A stretch of 64,000 nt of DNA from Prevotella sp. (GTDB lineage Bacteria; Bacteroidota; Bacteroidia; Bacteroidales; Dysgonomonadaceae). Every line of letters starts with the position of its first letter. Position 1 is the stretch's first letter. This document shows, one piece after another, positions 34,468 to 44,443 of the stretch. Under the pieces are notes generated by a model. The model had not been told where the DNA came from. It saw only the letters and a list, made by a program, of their open reading frames with translations, and ran no database searches. A program made the translations under genes and the position numbers. Location of the stretch: the NCBI GenBank assembly GCA_031285625.1, contig JAITVV010000048.1, positions 37,834 to 101,833 of the forward strand, read 5' to 3'.

Positions 34468-34522
34468 AACATCTTAAAATATTAGTTTATATATAATTAT
34501 TTTTAATTTCCTCACATTCATA

Positions 34523-34530
34523 CAAAGCTA
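34523..34530 (-). promoter_or_regulatory. Bacteroidetes -7 element TAGCTTTG
   Basis: The minus-strand TAGCTTTG lies about 55 bases before the lipoprotein start. The -33 region is only T-rich. Confidence 0.5.
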
Positions 34531-34800
34531 TCGTTTTTCTTTCCTCGAAAAAATAATGTAGACATAATATTTCAGGAAAAATTAACAGTTTTAATTTTTT
34601 TTAATCTTTCGATATTTCAGATTAACGCAAGTATTTCTTTTTAAGGCAAAACGTTTTAATTACAACTAAAATAAAGGATCTGGATTTTTGAAATCAAGCC
34701 TTATTATTGCTATTTCAATTCTTCGATACATCTGATTTTACAGATGGGGCAAGGTGCTATAATAAGCTCTCGAGAAGGATTCAGGATATTTTCATTTTAT
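34531..34800. other. Intergenic, no gene recognised
   Basis: This AT-rich stretch lies between the L,D-transpeptidase gene end and the lipoprotein promoter. A small hairpin, CATCTG/CAGATG (34729-34746), is the only structure seen and has no T-run. Confidence 0.5.
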
Positions 34801-35436
34801 CTAGTTATATATCCACATCAAAACAGGCTTCTTTGTGTCTTTCAATAATGCATCTACTTTACGCATTATGTTATTGCTTATTACAGGGCATCCCTGGCTC
34901 CAGCCAAGCGGCAAGTGGTTTGGATATATTTCTTCTTCGGGTACAGGATTATGAGAATGAAGCACAACTATACGCTTAAAGGCATTATTGTTTGTCTTTT
35001 CCAATCCGTGCATTTTGTAGTGTGCATTTATTCCCCAACTACTATAGGAGCGTATTCCCATCTTATACTTACCCAACGATGAGCAGTAACTACCCTCTAC
35101 ATTGCTGAATACAGGTTTAGACTGGGTACTTTCTTTTCCGTACCCATGACAGCAAAGACTCTCATGCCTGATTGTATCTTTAGCAAAATCCCATACAAAA
35201 AAACGGTTCTTACCTGAATGAATACTAAAGTCTATCAAGATGCAGTATTGCATATTGTAGTCTTTTTGTTTATAGAACATTTTGGCGGAGTCGGCTTTGG
35301 CTTTCAATCGTTTGAAAGCCAAATTCTCCTCAACAAGTTTTTGTTCTTCTGTTTTCTTATCTGTATTACTGCACATTACAAAGGATATTGATGCTGCAAA
35401 AGCGATAAATAGTATGTATAGAGCTGATTTTCTCAT
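34801..35436 (-). CDS. Murein L,D-transpeptidase-like lipoprotein
   Basis: The 211-residue product has an N-terminal hydrophobic segment with a possible lipobox FVM|C (Cys22). The catalytic region LPLGWSQGCPVISNNIM near residues 176-192 has the SxGCxxI pattern with Cys183 as nucleophile, and the upstream VVLHSHNP supplies His. This matches the murein L,D-transpeptidase catalytic domain family rather than classical YkuD. Such enzymes form 3-3 crosslinks or attach proteins to peptidoglycan. Its start overlaps the stop of the large alpha-2-macroglobulin gene by 4 bases (35433-35436), so the two are translationally coupled. Confidence 0.85.
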   Translation of the reverse strand: MRKSALYILFIAFAASISFVMCSNTDKKTEEQKLVEENLAFKRLKAKADSAKMFYKQKDYNMQYCILIDFSIHSGKNRFFVWDFAKDTIRHESLCCHGYGKESTQSKPVFSNVEGSYCSSLGKYKMGIRSYSSWGINAHYKMHGLEKTNNNAFKRIVVLHSHNPVPEEEIYPNHLPLGWSQGCPVISNNIMRKVDALLKDTKKPVLMWIYN

Positions 35437-38400
35437 TGTTTCTCTTTTACAGTTACTTTTATTCCTTGTGTATGTGATACAAATTCAGGTGCATACATAC
35501 ACTGAATCGTTGTTATGCCATTGGCATACTCACCACTACGGTTTACATATACCGAATATTCCAGGACATAAGTACCTTTTGGAAGATGATCGAAATAAAA
35601 ATTCGTAGATGCATCTTTAGGTATTTGATAATAAGATAATCTTTCAGCCCATTTCATACCTGAAATACTTTGTATCGGCTCGAAACAAGGAGCGCGCATA
35701 TCTTTTAATTGAACAAATTCAAAATCGCGTTCTGCTTTTATAGTCAGGCGAACGATTACCTTGTCACCTATTGTGAGTGAATTGTTCTCTGTAATTTGTG
35801 TCAACCCCTTTCCTGAAGATATATCACTTTCTTTGAACAATTGCTTCTCGATGTTCAGCTCTCCTTTTTGTGAGGTAATCTTATCCAGATTTTCGTAATA
35901 CTGCCAGTACAAAGCTCCAAAAGCAGGTTCTAGGCCGGTAGAATTTATTTCTACTTTAGCCATGCTATTATCGATTTTCGACTTGTCCCAGGTTTGTTTG
36001 ATATATCCTGTTCCCAACTCTTTATTCTGAGGTTCAATTTTTGTTTGTCCAACTGTGATCGCTACCGGATTTGATTCTCCCGTGAACCAATCAGTTCCAG
36101 TACCTAATAAGGCACTGATTGCATCAATAGATGCATGGGTTGTTTCCCATATCTGAGTACGCTTCTGATTTAGCAACCATTGTTTCATCAGATTCATTTC
36201 TTCCTTTGTTGCACCGTTTTCTTTAAGGGCATCCATCAGGAATGTATGCACACTTATAGCAGACATTGACATAAATACATTACTACGGTTATTTGGCCAG
36301 TACATGCCTTGTTTATCTGTCACAGCATGCTCTTTGATCGATTTAGTGATTTTATCAGCAAGTTTTTTATCTCCATTACGTTTAAGGATAACAGATAAGA
36401 TAGAACGCTCATAAAGGCCTAGTTTAGTCCAGTTTTTGCTGGCTACATCCGTATAAAAACGTTCTGCTGCACGAGCTTCCTGATTGATTGGTATATCACG
36501 GTAGAATGAACGGACATATGCAAATTCAAGTTGATTAGTAGACACGGATGATGTTTTTTCCCAATTCTTGTTGTACTTTTTCAGATTCTCAAAGTCCTCG
36601 GTAATTTTCTTATCGATAAACTTTAATGCATCCATCTGCATCATTTTTATTTCTTGCGGGTATTGTACCTGCCCCACAAGCTGTAAATTAGCATATCCAT
36701 ACAATATGTACTGAGTGATAGAACGGCTAGGGTACATTCCTTTATACCATGACCAGCCACCATCAGTTTGCATCAGTTCTTTTAACTTGTTTGTTGCTGC
36801 ATCGGTTTGCTGTTTTGTATTATTCAGATCAAACAATAAAGATAACCGCTGCATCTGTTCTGTTTCCGTCTTTGCTTCCAAAACCCATGGAGTTTCTTCC
36901 AGAAGAACAGCTTTTAGTTCCTCATCTTTTTGCAGTTTTGAAATCAGCGTTTGCTTGTCTCCACCCTGCTTTTTCCATGAATTGATCATATTGGTAATTT
37001 TCGGGTATTGATGTATGATAGATGCTCCGAGCTGATTTACATAATAGCTGGCAAACCAGTTAACTGCATTCTCGTTTGTCGGGTTACTTAGCGTAGGCAA
37101 TGCCTGTACCGCATACCATGCAGGATTAGATGCGTACTCAAGGGTCAGCTTATAGTTACTTGAAGTAGCAGATGTATTGTTATACAGCTTATCAAATGTA
37201 AATGTGCTTGTTCCGGCTTTCGTCACATCTATAGGCATACTTTCTGTTACCAGCATACGGTTTGATAATACAGGTAATACATGTTGTTCCCCATCGCTGA
37301 AAGTGGCATTTTGCGCAATGATACGGCAGCCAATGAGTTCAATATCATTTGGTATATCGAATGTCCAACTGGCAGAGGTTGAAGCTTCTTTTTCAACAGA
37401 GAATGTCTGTTTCTGATTCGCTATATTCAAATTGATAGTTTTATCTGTGGCAGGATCAAAAAATTCGATGTGCACATCGCCTGATATAACGTTGTCTGAT
37501 AGATTTGATATCTTCGTAGAAATACTGGTCTTATCGCCCTGACGAACAAAACGCGGCATATTAGGCGTCACCATCAATTCCTTCTGTGTAACAACAAACT
37601 CCTCCAATGAGCCCACTCTGGCATTCTTATCATGAGCTATTGCCCTGAATCTCCATGTTGTATTGCTTTCCGGTACAGTAAATGAGATCAGCGTTTCCCC
37701 TTTCTCATTTGTTCTGAGCTGAGGGAAGAAGAAGGCTGTTTCGTTAAAATTCTGGCGGATTTGTGGTGTAGAAGATTCTTCTTCAATCCCTGCTCCGCCA
37801 GCATCTGCAGAGTCCATTGACATGTATCCGTCAAGTTTACTTTTTTGTCTAGCCATTCTTGGTGCAGGAGCAGCTGTCACAACTGATTCCTGCATGATTA
37901 CTTTATTTTCACTTAGTTCGGCAATATCCACTCCGGATGCGCTTGTTCCTTTCACATCAGCCACAGATATTATTACGCCATTTTCATCTCTTTCACCTTC
38001 TCCGTATATGTATTCTTCAACATTCTGATAGATATAGCCAAACCAGTTCAATTGATCAAATCTAATCGCAGTTTTTAATATCTCATGCGATAATGGAGGC
38101 AGCTCATTTCCTGAGACCATTTCCGATCCCTTAGCATATGTAGTAAACCATCTTTGTTGATTATTACTCCAAGAATATCTTGACTGATAGTCATAATGTA
38201 TAGGAGAAACCGGCTCTGTATAGATGGGTGGATGTTGGAAAAACCATGCTCTGGACGGATATAGCATATCAAGAGAAGTATCATACATAGAGGCTAAGAG
38301 TTCGGCTTTCACAGGATTATTTGTGGTATCTTTCACACTGATAGTCCATGTCTCATCCTGGCCCGGACGTAATTTGTCGCGGAATACTTCTGTTTTCAGA

Positions 38401-41400
38401 ATTAATTTTGTGTCCTTTTCCTCTTCTTCTTTTTTGATCGATACATTTTGATTATACATTTTTCCATCTTTCACATAGATAAATGACATGTATATTTCAT
38501 CTCCATATTCAGCTTTGTATGGAACAGAGAATAATTGGTTTGCATCGCTCATTTTTATAAAACGACGATCAAATATATTCTGATTATTGTTTAATTGGTA
38601 TAGCACATAAATATCTTGATCAGATACACCGTATATAACTTCTGCAGGTTTATTTTTGCTGAAAGTAAGATTCTTTTTAACTAACCAGTTATTTGTTTTA
38701 ATAGGAGGTTTCTTATCACTGTAACTATATAGTATAAAATTTTTATTATCAATTATTTCATTATTTTTATTATCCAAAGCCTTTACCTTTAATCGATATT
38801 TACCCGAACTTAGATTTCTTAAAGTAGATTTTAATTCAGATTGTTCTCCTGACTTAAAAGCACCTGTGGAAACCTGGCTTTGTATAGAATCATTTTTATC
38901 AAGATTGTATAGATTATACGTTCCTGATGTTTCTATATCCTGCCCTTGAAGGTTTTTAGCTGTTATGCTTATTTTTTCCTCACTTGATTTCTCCAGTTGA
39001 AGAGGTATATCTATTTTGATCGCCATAGATATATTACCTACAGTAATAGAAGATTTATTCGATTGAGTTTCGCCATTTGTATCAGTAACTGTGGCAGTAA
39101 CCTCAAACGTATAATTTTGCATGTTGTCAGACAGGGGCCTTACACTATTTCCTTCACCGGGTTGTGGTGTGAATGTTATTTCAAAAGAACCGTCATCATT
39201 TGTTTTTACAGAACCTTTGTCAAAAGGAGATTTATAACCTCCACCCCATCGCCAGAAGCTAAATTGTTCACGTGTGATTGTATATTTTACATCTGTATCC
39301 TGTAAGTTCACTCCTGAGAAGTTTTTCGCATAGCCTTTTAACTTGATTTCTTCTCCAAAGCCATATGTTTCGTTTATCTTGTCGAATGTAATCTCAAATG
39401 TAGGACGCTTATATTCTACAACTTTGAAATAATATAATTCCGAACCATTAGTTCCACTTACCATAAGTGAATACTGACCTAATAATCCTTTTTGAGGTAA
39501 GACAAACTCACCAGATATGGAACCAAACTCATTAGTAATAATTTCTTTCTTTGAAACAATCTCATTATTACTGTCAAATAAAACTACCCCATTAGATGTA
39601 TTGGCTAATGGTTTGTAATTATTGTCAGTTACTATTGCTTTGAAATAAATAGTTTGTCCGGGGCGGTAGATACTTCGGTCTGTAAATATATTAATGATAT
39701 TTTTATCAATATCCTGTGGGGTTACTCTGTTCCATCGGTATGAATTTCCACTCAATGTTTCTTGTTGCAGACAAGAATCTATTCCTAATTCGACTTTATA
39801 TGTAGCAACATAATAAGAATCTTTACGATCACGGGTATCCTTGAATGTTGTTATGCCCAATTCGTTTGTTTTCAAACTCGCAAGTAATGGCTTTTGTTTT
39901 GTATTTTCATCCGTTTCGTATGAGTATACTTTTATGGTAGCATCTTTAACCGGTTTGCCTGAATTACGGTCTACTACAAATATTTCATATTCGTTCTTTG
40001 CACTGTTGCGGGAAAAAGACATTAAAGCAGATACTGTAAAATCAAATCGGTTATCATTCAATGGATCATAGTTTGAATAATAATCCACATCTTTCTCCCC
40101 TTCCGGATCCTTTCCTTTTTTTAGTTTATCTACAGATAAAGTACTGAATACATATCTACCTGATTGTAATTTCCCAATACTTATAGGTAGTGTATCAGCA
40201 TTATATGTTGTTCTGGATATAAGCTCCAATGGATATTCTTTGATCAATGTATAGTTTTCACTCTCAACCTTATAAAGTTTGAAAGAAGGAATATCTTCTG
40301 TTTGGGTATTTTTATATTCTATACTTAATTTTATTTCTGAATCGGGGTGTTCCAGGCTTTTACCTTTTATAACCAGAGAAGATGATTCCAAGGTAACCAG
40401 TTTTGATTTTAGTAATCTGGCACCATATGAATCCGGATATTTATCTATTCCCTTCTTTAGCCAGTCATATTGAACTTTATTTATTTCTGCCCGTGTCATA
40501 TTATCAATACCATAATTGTATGACTCTACGATCTTATTTATTATCTCGGCACAAGCATTATTCTTTTCATACTCTTTTTCCAGAGCAAAGTATGTATTTA
40601 GAACATCCTTTTGAGTATAGAAGCGGGATTTATTTCTCAGGAACTCTATCTTGCTTATTTCGGTCAATACTTCTGTTTGAGGCATATTCCGTTGTAAAAT
40701 ATCCTTAAAGTATTGTTGATAATAAGTAAAGGGAAGTAACTTATATGTTGAGTCTGATTTTATATTGAGTTTTATATATTCATTAGCCGGTAATACCAAT
40801 TGTTCTATACTAAGCCCTATAGCTTTCGGGTTAAACTCTTCTTGTACTAAGTCACTTAAGTTTTGTGATATCTCTATAGCCCTCTTCATCAGGAAGTCGT
40901 AAAGAGTAGGATATGTCTCCGTGTCTTTACCCAAGCTTATTATGTCATCAAACTCCTTGGTGGTATGTTTTTTTAATGTCGAAACATCTTTTACGGATAA
41001 GTTTATATTTTCCCTAACCTTATCGCAGAATATATTTCCGGTCCATTCTTTAATATCGGCAGGAACAAGATCTGTAAGTGCTGTACGACGATTTATTTGC
41101 CAGTTGTCATTGCTATAATAGTTAAGAAAAGCTTCTGCCAGCATAGATTGCAATAACGCTTTTTCACTGACATTATTTGTTTTATCAATCAGTTCCTGAA
41201 GATCATTTAGAATGCCTTCATTATCGTTATAATCAATATCTCTTTTATACTTATTCTTGTATATCAGTGCTTTTATTACCTGCGTATTATTCTTTTCAGA
41301 AATAGCTTTTTGTAATATCTTGTTTACTTCCGTTAAAGCAGACTGAGGTAAATCGTCAGTACTAAACTGCTCGACCTGTTTCCATTCATTTTCATATTTA

Positions 41401-41474
41401 TTGTTAGATTTTTGTGCTACCATTGTGATGCTCAATAAAAAGAGTAATCCGGTTAATAATAACTGCTTTCTCAT
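35433..41474 (-). CDS. Alpha-2-macroglobulin family protein, large, without thioester
   Basis: The 2013-residue product is secreted to the periplasm or anchored there (signal peptide ending MVAQ|KS). After about 590 N-terminal residues comes the MG2-type block DRSIYRPGQTIYFKAIV. About 1180-1240 is a low-complexity stretch (AAPAPRMARQKSK, SADAGGAG) that could be a bait region. The A2M core FFFPQLRTNEKGETLISFTVPESNTTWRFRA follows near 1245. Where thioester members have CxEQ, this protein has NENA at 1467-1470, so covalent trapping is not possible. Bacterial A2Ms inhibit attacking proteases. It is coupled to an L,D-transpeptidase-like gene, which recalls the A2M-PBP1C pairing in E. coli. Confidence 0.92.
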   Translation of the reverse strand: MRKQLLLTGLLFLLSITMVAQKSNNKYENEWKQVEQFSTDDLPQSALTEVNKILQKAISEKNNTQVIKALIYKNKYKRDIDYNDNEGILNDLQELIDKTNNVSEKALLQSMLAEAFLNYYSNDNWQINRRTALTDLVPADIKEWTGNIFCDKVRENINLSVKDVSTLKKHTTKEFDDIISLGKDTETYPTLYDFLMKRAIEISQNLSDLVQEEFNPKAIGLSIEQLVLPANEYIKLNIKSDSTYKLLPFTYYQQYFKDILQRNMPQTEVLTEISKIEFLRNKSRFYTQKDVLNTYFALEKEYEKNNACAEIINKIVESYNYGIDNMTRAEINKVQYDWLKKGIDKYPDSYGARLLKSKLVTLESSSLVIKGKSLEHPDSEIKLSIEYKNTQTEDIPSFKLYKVESENYTLIKEYPLELISRTTYNADTLPISIGKLQSGRYVFSTLSVDKLKKGKDPEGEKDVDYYSNYDPLNDNRFDFTVSALMSFSRNSAKNEYEIFVVDRNSGKPVKDATIKVYSYETDENTKQKPLLASLKTNELGITTFKDTRDRKDSYYVATYKVELGIDSCLQQETLSGNSYRWNRVTPQDIDKNIINIFTDRSIYRPGQTIYFKAIVTDNNYKPLANTSNGVVLFDSNNEIVSKKEIITNEFGSISGEFVLPQKGLLGQYSLMVSGTNGSELYYFKVVEYKRPTFEITFDKINETYGFGEEIKLKGYAKNFSGVNLQDTDVKYTITREQFSFWRWGGGYKSPFDKGSVKTNDDGSFEITFTPQPGEGNSVRPLSDNMQNYTFEVTATVTDTNGETQSNKSSITVGNISMAIKIDIPLQLEKSSEEKISITAKNLQGQDIETSGTYNLYNLDKNDSIQSQVSTGAFKSGEQSELKSTLRNLSSGKYRLKVKALDNKNNEIIDNKNFILYSYSDKKPPIKTNNWLVKKNLTFSKNKPAEVIYGVSDQDIYVLYQLNNNQNIFDRRFIKMSDANQLFSVPYKAEYGDEIYMSFIYVKDGKMYNQNVSIKKEEEEKDTKLILKTEVFRDKLRPGQDETWTISVKDTTNNPVKAELLASMYDTSLDMLYPSRAWFFQHPPIYTEPVSPIHYDYQSRYSWSNNQQRWFTTYAKGSEMVSGNELPPLSHEILKTAIRFDQLNWFGYIYQNVEEYIYGEGERDENGVIISVADVKGTSASGVDIAELSENKVIMQESVVTAAPAPRMARQKSKLDGYMSMDSADAGGAGIEEESSTPQIRQNFNETAFFFPQLRTNEKGETLISFTVPESNTTWRFRAIAHDKNARVGSLEEFVVTQKELMVTPNMPRFVRQGDKTSISTKISNLSDNVISGDVHIEFFDPATDKTINLNIANQKQTFSVEKEASTSASWTFDIPNDIELIGCRIIAQNATFSDGEQHVLPVLSNRMLVTESMPIDVTKAGTSTFTFDKLYNNTSATSSNYKLTLEYASNPAWYAVQALPTLSNPTNENAVNWFASYYVNQLGASIIHQYPKITNMINSWKKQGGDKQTLISKLQKDEELKAVLLEETPWVLEAKTETEQMQRLSLLFDLNNTKQQTDAATNKLKELMQTDGGWSWYKGMYPSRSITQYILYGYANLQLVGQVQYPQEIKMMQMDALKFIDKKITEDFENLKKYNKNWEKTSSVSTNQLEFAYVRSFYRDIPINQEARAAERFYTDVASKNWTKLGLYERSILSVILKRNGDKKLADKITKSIKEHAVTDKQGMYWPNNRSNVFMSMSAISVHTFLMDALKENGATKEEMNLMKQWLLNQKRTQIWETTHASIDAISALLGTGTDWFTGESNPVAITVGQTKIEPQNKELGTGYIKQTWDKSKIDNSMAKVEINSTGLEPAFGALYWQYYENLDKITSQKGELNIEKQLFKESDISSGKGLTQITENNSLTIGDKVIVRLTIKAERDFEFVQLKDMRAPCFEPIQSISGMKWAERLSYYQIPKDASTNFYFDHLPKGTYVLEYSVYVNRSGEYANGITTIQCMYAPEFVSHTQGIKVTVKEKQ

Positions 41475-41567
41475 ATCGTTATATTTTGTATTTTCTATTC
41501 AATATATAATAGACGGGATTTGTCTCTGAAATTCATACCGACAAATGTTAATTTTATAAAAGATGTG

Positions 41568-41924
41568 CTATTTTGTAATATACATACCCAGCCATACAGC
41601 TGATATTCCTATAACACAGCTTGCTAATGTATAAACAAAAGCTTGAGGTGTTTGGTTGTTGTTCATCAGCGTTAAAGTTTCGCTGGCAAAAGTAGAGAAA
41701 GTTGTAAATCCTCCACAAAACCCTGTAATAAGTAATAAACGAAGGCTATTGGAAGGTATAAGATTGGATAGCATGCCAATACATAGACACCCGATAATGT
41801 TGACTGCAAATGTAGCCACAGGAAGCGGAAAAGACTCTAACCTGACAATAAATGTCGAAGTAAGGAATCTTAAGACACTCCCTACTGCTCCTCCGGCACC
41901 AACTAATAATATCTGCTTAATCAT
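41568..41924 (-). CDS. crcB: Fluoride channel FluC/CrcB
   Basis: The 118-residue product has four membrane segments and the family hallmark GFCGGFTTFSTF near residues 69-80, with GxxGxxxR (GAVGSVLRF) near the start. FluC is a dual-topology dimer that lets fluoride leave the cell. No fluoride riboswitch is visible upstream. A TAAATTTG element on the minus strand at 41936-41929 ends only 4 bases before the ATG, so the mRNA may have almost no leader. It shares its upstream region with the divergent AraC gene. Confidence 0.95.
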   Translation of the reverse strand: MIKQILLVGAGGAVGSVLRFLTSTFIVRLESFPLPVATFAVNIIGCLCIGMLSNLIPSNSLRLLLITGFCGGFTTFSTFASETLTLMNNNQTPQAFVYTLASCVIGISAVWLGMYITK

Positions 41925-41995
41925 TCTTCAAATTTAGATGAATATTTCCGAATCAGTAAATTTTGAGGATATTAATTAAGTAAACGATGAAATCT

Positions 41996-42027
41996 TTTGG
42001 TTTGTTCGGCGAAGGAAAATATCTTTG
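41996..42027 (+). promoter_or_regulatory. Promoter of the AraC gene (TTTG-N20-TATCTTTG)
   Basis: TTTG at 41996-41999 and TATCTTTG at 42020-42027 match the Bacteroidetes consensus exactly at 20-base spacing. Transcription should start near 42033, which leaves room only for a non-ATG start at 42050 or 42068. Confidence 0.75.
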
Positions 42028-42049
42028 TTTTTATAAAATATTGTAAAGG

Positions 42050-42892
42050 TTGAGAGATAATAGTAATTTGCATTTAAATCGATATAATCAGAATCAGCTT
42101 ATTGAGATATTCTCATTAAAAGATTTGGAGGATGACGCTATATTCAGCAATTATCAGCGTTACGACTTTTACCAATTACTTTGGTTTACGAATGTGGCAG
42201 GAGATAGCTCATATTTCCTCGATTTTAATGAATATACAATTGAAAACAATCAGATAGTATTAGTTTTTCCAGGGCAAATAGACAGACTGGATGTGAGACA
42301 GAAAGAAGGCTATCTTTTTACTATAAACAACGATATTCTCTTTACAATAAATCAACGCCTGAATTCAGATTACCTGAATGGATATTTTTCCAATGTTTTT
42401 ATTTCACTCAATGATAATGAAATAATAATACTTGAAAATTTATTGTCATTAATGGTGTTAGAATATGCAGATGAGAATCGTATCACATTGATGCAAAGCT
42501 ATATGGAGGCATTTCTTTTTCATGTAGCTTCACTTTTTGAAAAATCCGATTTCTTTAAGAATTTGCAGAAACATATAACTGATCCCCTTGTTGCCGGACT
42601 GATGCGACTAATAGATGCAAACTTCATAATTCATCGTGAAACGGATTTTTATGCAAATAGTTTAGGTTTAACTAACAGAAGGCTAAACGAAATATCAATG
42701 AAGGGTACAGGGAAAACTGTAAAACAACATTTGCAGGAGAGACTAATCCTCGAGATAAAAAAAGAAATCCGACTACATAGAAAAAACCTTAAAGAAATAG
42801 CTTTTGATCTGGGATTTAGTGAACCAGCATATTTTACACGTTTTTTTAAACTTCACACAGGGCAAACACCAAGCCAATTTAGAGATAATTGA
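42050..42892 (+). CDS. AraC-family transcriptional regulator (TTG start)
   Basis: The 280-residue product has an N-terminal cupin-like sensor region (IVLVFPGQIDRLD) and a C-terminal double helix-turn-helix: NSLGLTNRRLNEISMKGTGKTVKQHLQERLI, then EIAFDLGFSEPAYFTRFFKLHTGQTPSQFR. The latter is the AraC signature. There is no in-frame ATG before the sensor domain. A stop at 42044 and a promoter at 41996-42027 leave TTG at 42050 (or 42068) as start. The next gene on the strand is a Bcr/CflA drug pump, probably its target (inference). Confidence 0.88.
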   Translation: MRDNSNLHLNRYNQNQLIEIFSLKDLEDDAIFSNYQRYDFYQLLWFTNVAGDSSYFLDFNEYTIENNQIVLVFPGQIDRLDVRQKEGYLFTINNDILFTINQRLNSDYLNGYFSNVFISLNDNEIIILENLLSLMVLEYADENRITLMQSYMEAFLFHVASLFEKSDFFKNLQKHITDPLVAGLMRLIDANFIIHRETDFYANSLGLTNRRLNEISMKGTGKTVKQHLQERLILEIKKEIRLHRKNLKEIAFDLGFSEPAYFTRFFKLHTGQTPSQFRDN

Positions 42893-43040
42893 TAATTAGT
42901 ACAAGTAATTAGACGAAAAGTACAATAAAAATATGGATTTTTATTGATATTTTTATTGTGTATTAATGACATGTTCTGCACTCTCAAACACACAATCTTT
43001 GCGGACTACATTTATGACATGCACTAATTTAATTATTGGA

Positions 43041-43080
43041 GGGACAGGAGAAAGATTTTGGAGTTCTCCTGTCCCTTTTA
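43041..43080. terminator. Terminator after the AraC gene
   Basis: A perfect 12-bp stem, GGGACAGGAGAA (43041-43052) with TTCTCCTGTCCC (43064-43075), is followed by TTTTAT. It stands 150 bases after the AraC stop. The stretch between has no open frame, and a repeated ATGACATG occurs at about 42966 and 43014. Confidence 0.85.
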
Positions 43081-43146
43081 TAATTTGATAAACAAATGTC
43101 CAAGTAATAGGCCCATATGTGCAATTAAGCAGCAAATCATCTTTCC

Positions 43147-43154
43147 TACTTTTG
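43147..43154 (+). promoter_or_regulatory. Bacteroidetes -7 element TACTTTTG
   Basis: TACTTTTG fits TAnnTTTG 19 bases before the pump start codon. The -33 region is weak, as expected for an activator-dependent promoter (inference). Confidence 0.5.
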
Positions 43155-43173
43155 CATCACAAAAAAAGTAAGG

Positions 43174-44385
43174 ATGAGAAATTTTAGTTTAGCACAGTGG
43201 ATTGTGATCTTCATTTTGTCGCTGCTTACAGCGCTTGAACCATTAAGTATCGACCTGTATTTACCCGGATTTATACTTATCTCGGATGCATTTAATACAA
43301 ATGTATCGGCAGTACAGATATCATTATCTACATTTCTGGCAGGTTTTGCTGTTGGGCAATTGATTTGGGGCCCTTTAGCTGATAAATTCGGGCGTAAAAA
43401 GCCGATATTGGCATCTCTTGTTATTTTTATTATTGCTTCTATTGCTTGTATCTATGTAAAATCGATAGAGCAGTTATGGGTTGTTCGGTTTATCCAGGCA
43501 ATTGGCGGTTGTGCAGGTGTTGTAATATCCCGCGCTATTGTTACTGACTATTTTGATAAATCAAAAACATTGAAAATATTCGCACTCCTGGCTCTTATTA
43601 TGGGTATTGCTCCCATTCTGGCTCCATCCATCGGCAACGGGGTACTAAAGATATTTAGTTGGGAAGGATTATTTGGTGCAATGGCCACTTTAGGTATTAT
43701 TCTGTTTATACTTACCCTGTTCTTCTTACCAGAAACGTATAAAGCTCAAAAACAAAAGAGGGAAGCAAATGTTTTGGCAAGTTATTGGGAAATATTGAAA
43801 AACAGAAAGTTTGTTGTTTATTCCCTTATTGCAGGGATAGTCAATGGCGCCCTCATGATTTATGTCGCAAATGGTCCTTTCCTCATAATGGAAAAAGGTG
43901 GCTTTTCAAGTAATGCATTCAGCATTATATTTGCAGTGAATGCCTTTGGCCTGATGGTAGGTTCATATCTTACCAGTGTATTACAGAAATATATTGCTAC
44001 AAATAAACTGGTAAAACAAGCATTGTTATTTATGTCTGCAGCGGGCTTAATTTTGCTTATAGCCATGTATGCAAATGTTAGCATTGTGATTATTCTGTTT
44101 ATCCTATTCTTTTATGTTTTCCCAATTGGTGTATTGTTTCCTACTACAACCGAATTGGCTATTACTCCTTTTGCCAATACAAACAATAGCGGAACAGCCT
44201 CAGCTCTTTTTGGCTCAATACAATTAGCAACAGCATTCATCTGTACTTTAATATCCAGTTTTATAAGCGACGGTTCTATGGTAACTGTAGGTATTACATT
44301 CTTTCTGTGTAGTATGCTGGCTTTTGTCATCGTTTTCAGCCGGATTAATATAAAAGAAGAATATAGCAAAGAATCTGTTTCATGA
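43174..44385 (+). CDS. Bcr/CflA-type MFS drug efflux transporter
   Basis: The 403-residue product has 12 hydrophobic segments. The N-terminal LTALEPLSIDLYLPGF and motif A GPLADKFGRKKPI, followed by RFIQAIGGCAGVVISRAIVTDYF, are typical of the Bcr/CflA group of proton-driven pumps (bicyclomycin, chloramphenicol, sulfonamides in relatives). The start has an AAGGA stretch four bases upstream. The gene follows the AraC regulator after a terminator and has its own -7 element. The substrate is unknown. Confidence 0.92.
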   Translation: MRNFSLAQWIVIFILSLLTALEPLSIDLYLPGFILISDAFNTNVSAVQISLSTFLAGFAVGQLIWGPLADKFGRKKPILASLVIFIIASIACIYVKSIEQLWVVRFIQAIGGCAGVVISRAIVTDYFDKSKTLKIFALLALIMGIAPILAPSIGNGVLKIFSWEGLFGAMATLGIILFILTLFFLPETYKAQKQKREANVLASYWEILKNRKFVVYSLIAGIVNGALMIYVANGPFLIMEKGGFSSNAFSIIFAVNAFGLMVGSYLTSVLQKYIATNKLVKQALLFMSAAGLILLIAMYANVSIVIILFILFFYVFPIGVLFPTTTELAITPFANTNNSGTASALFGSIQLATAFICTLISSFISDGSMVTVGITFFLCSMLAFVIVFSRINIKEEYSKESVS

Positions 44386-44404
44386 TCCTGATCATAATAA
44401 AGTA

Positions 44405-44436
44405 AAAGAGGAAATTAGTATTTCCTCTTTTTTTTA
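44405..44436 (+). terminator. Rho-independent terminator
   Basis: AAAGAGGAAAT (44405-44415) pairs with ATTTCCTCTTT (44420-44430) around a 4-nt loop, followed by a T-run. It ends the Bcr/CflA gene. Confidence 0.88.
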
Positions 44437-44443
44437 ACTTATA

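Noticed and set aside
37060-37080. Thioester motif of alpha-2-macroglobulin
   Set aside because: Looked for CxEQ at the expected place; the residues are Asn-Glu-Asn-Ala.
35433-41474. Many plus-strand open frames of 60-110 codons opposite the alpha-2-macroglobulin gene
   Set aside because: They are antisense shadows with no start context, no domain and no promoter element.
41925-41995. Fluoride riboswitch before crcB
   Set aside because: Only about 70 bases are available and none of the conserved riboswitch segments is present.
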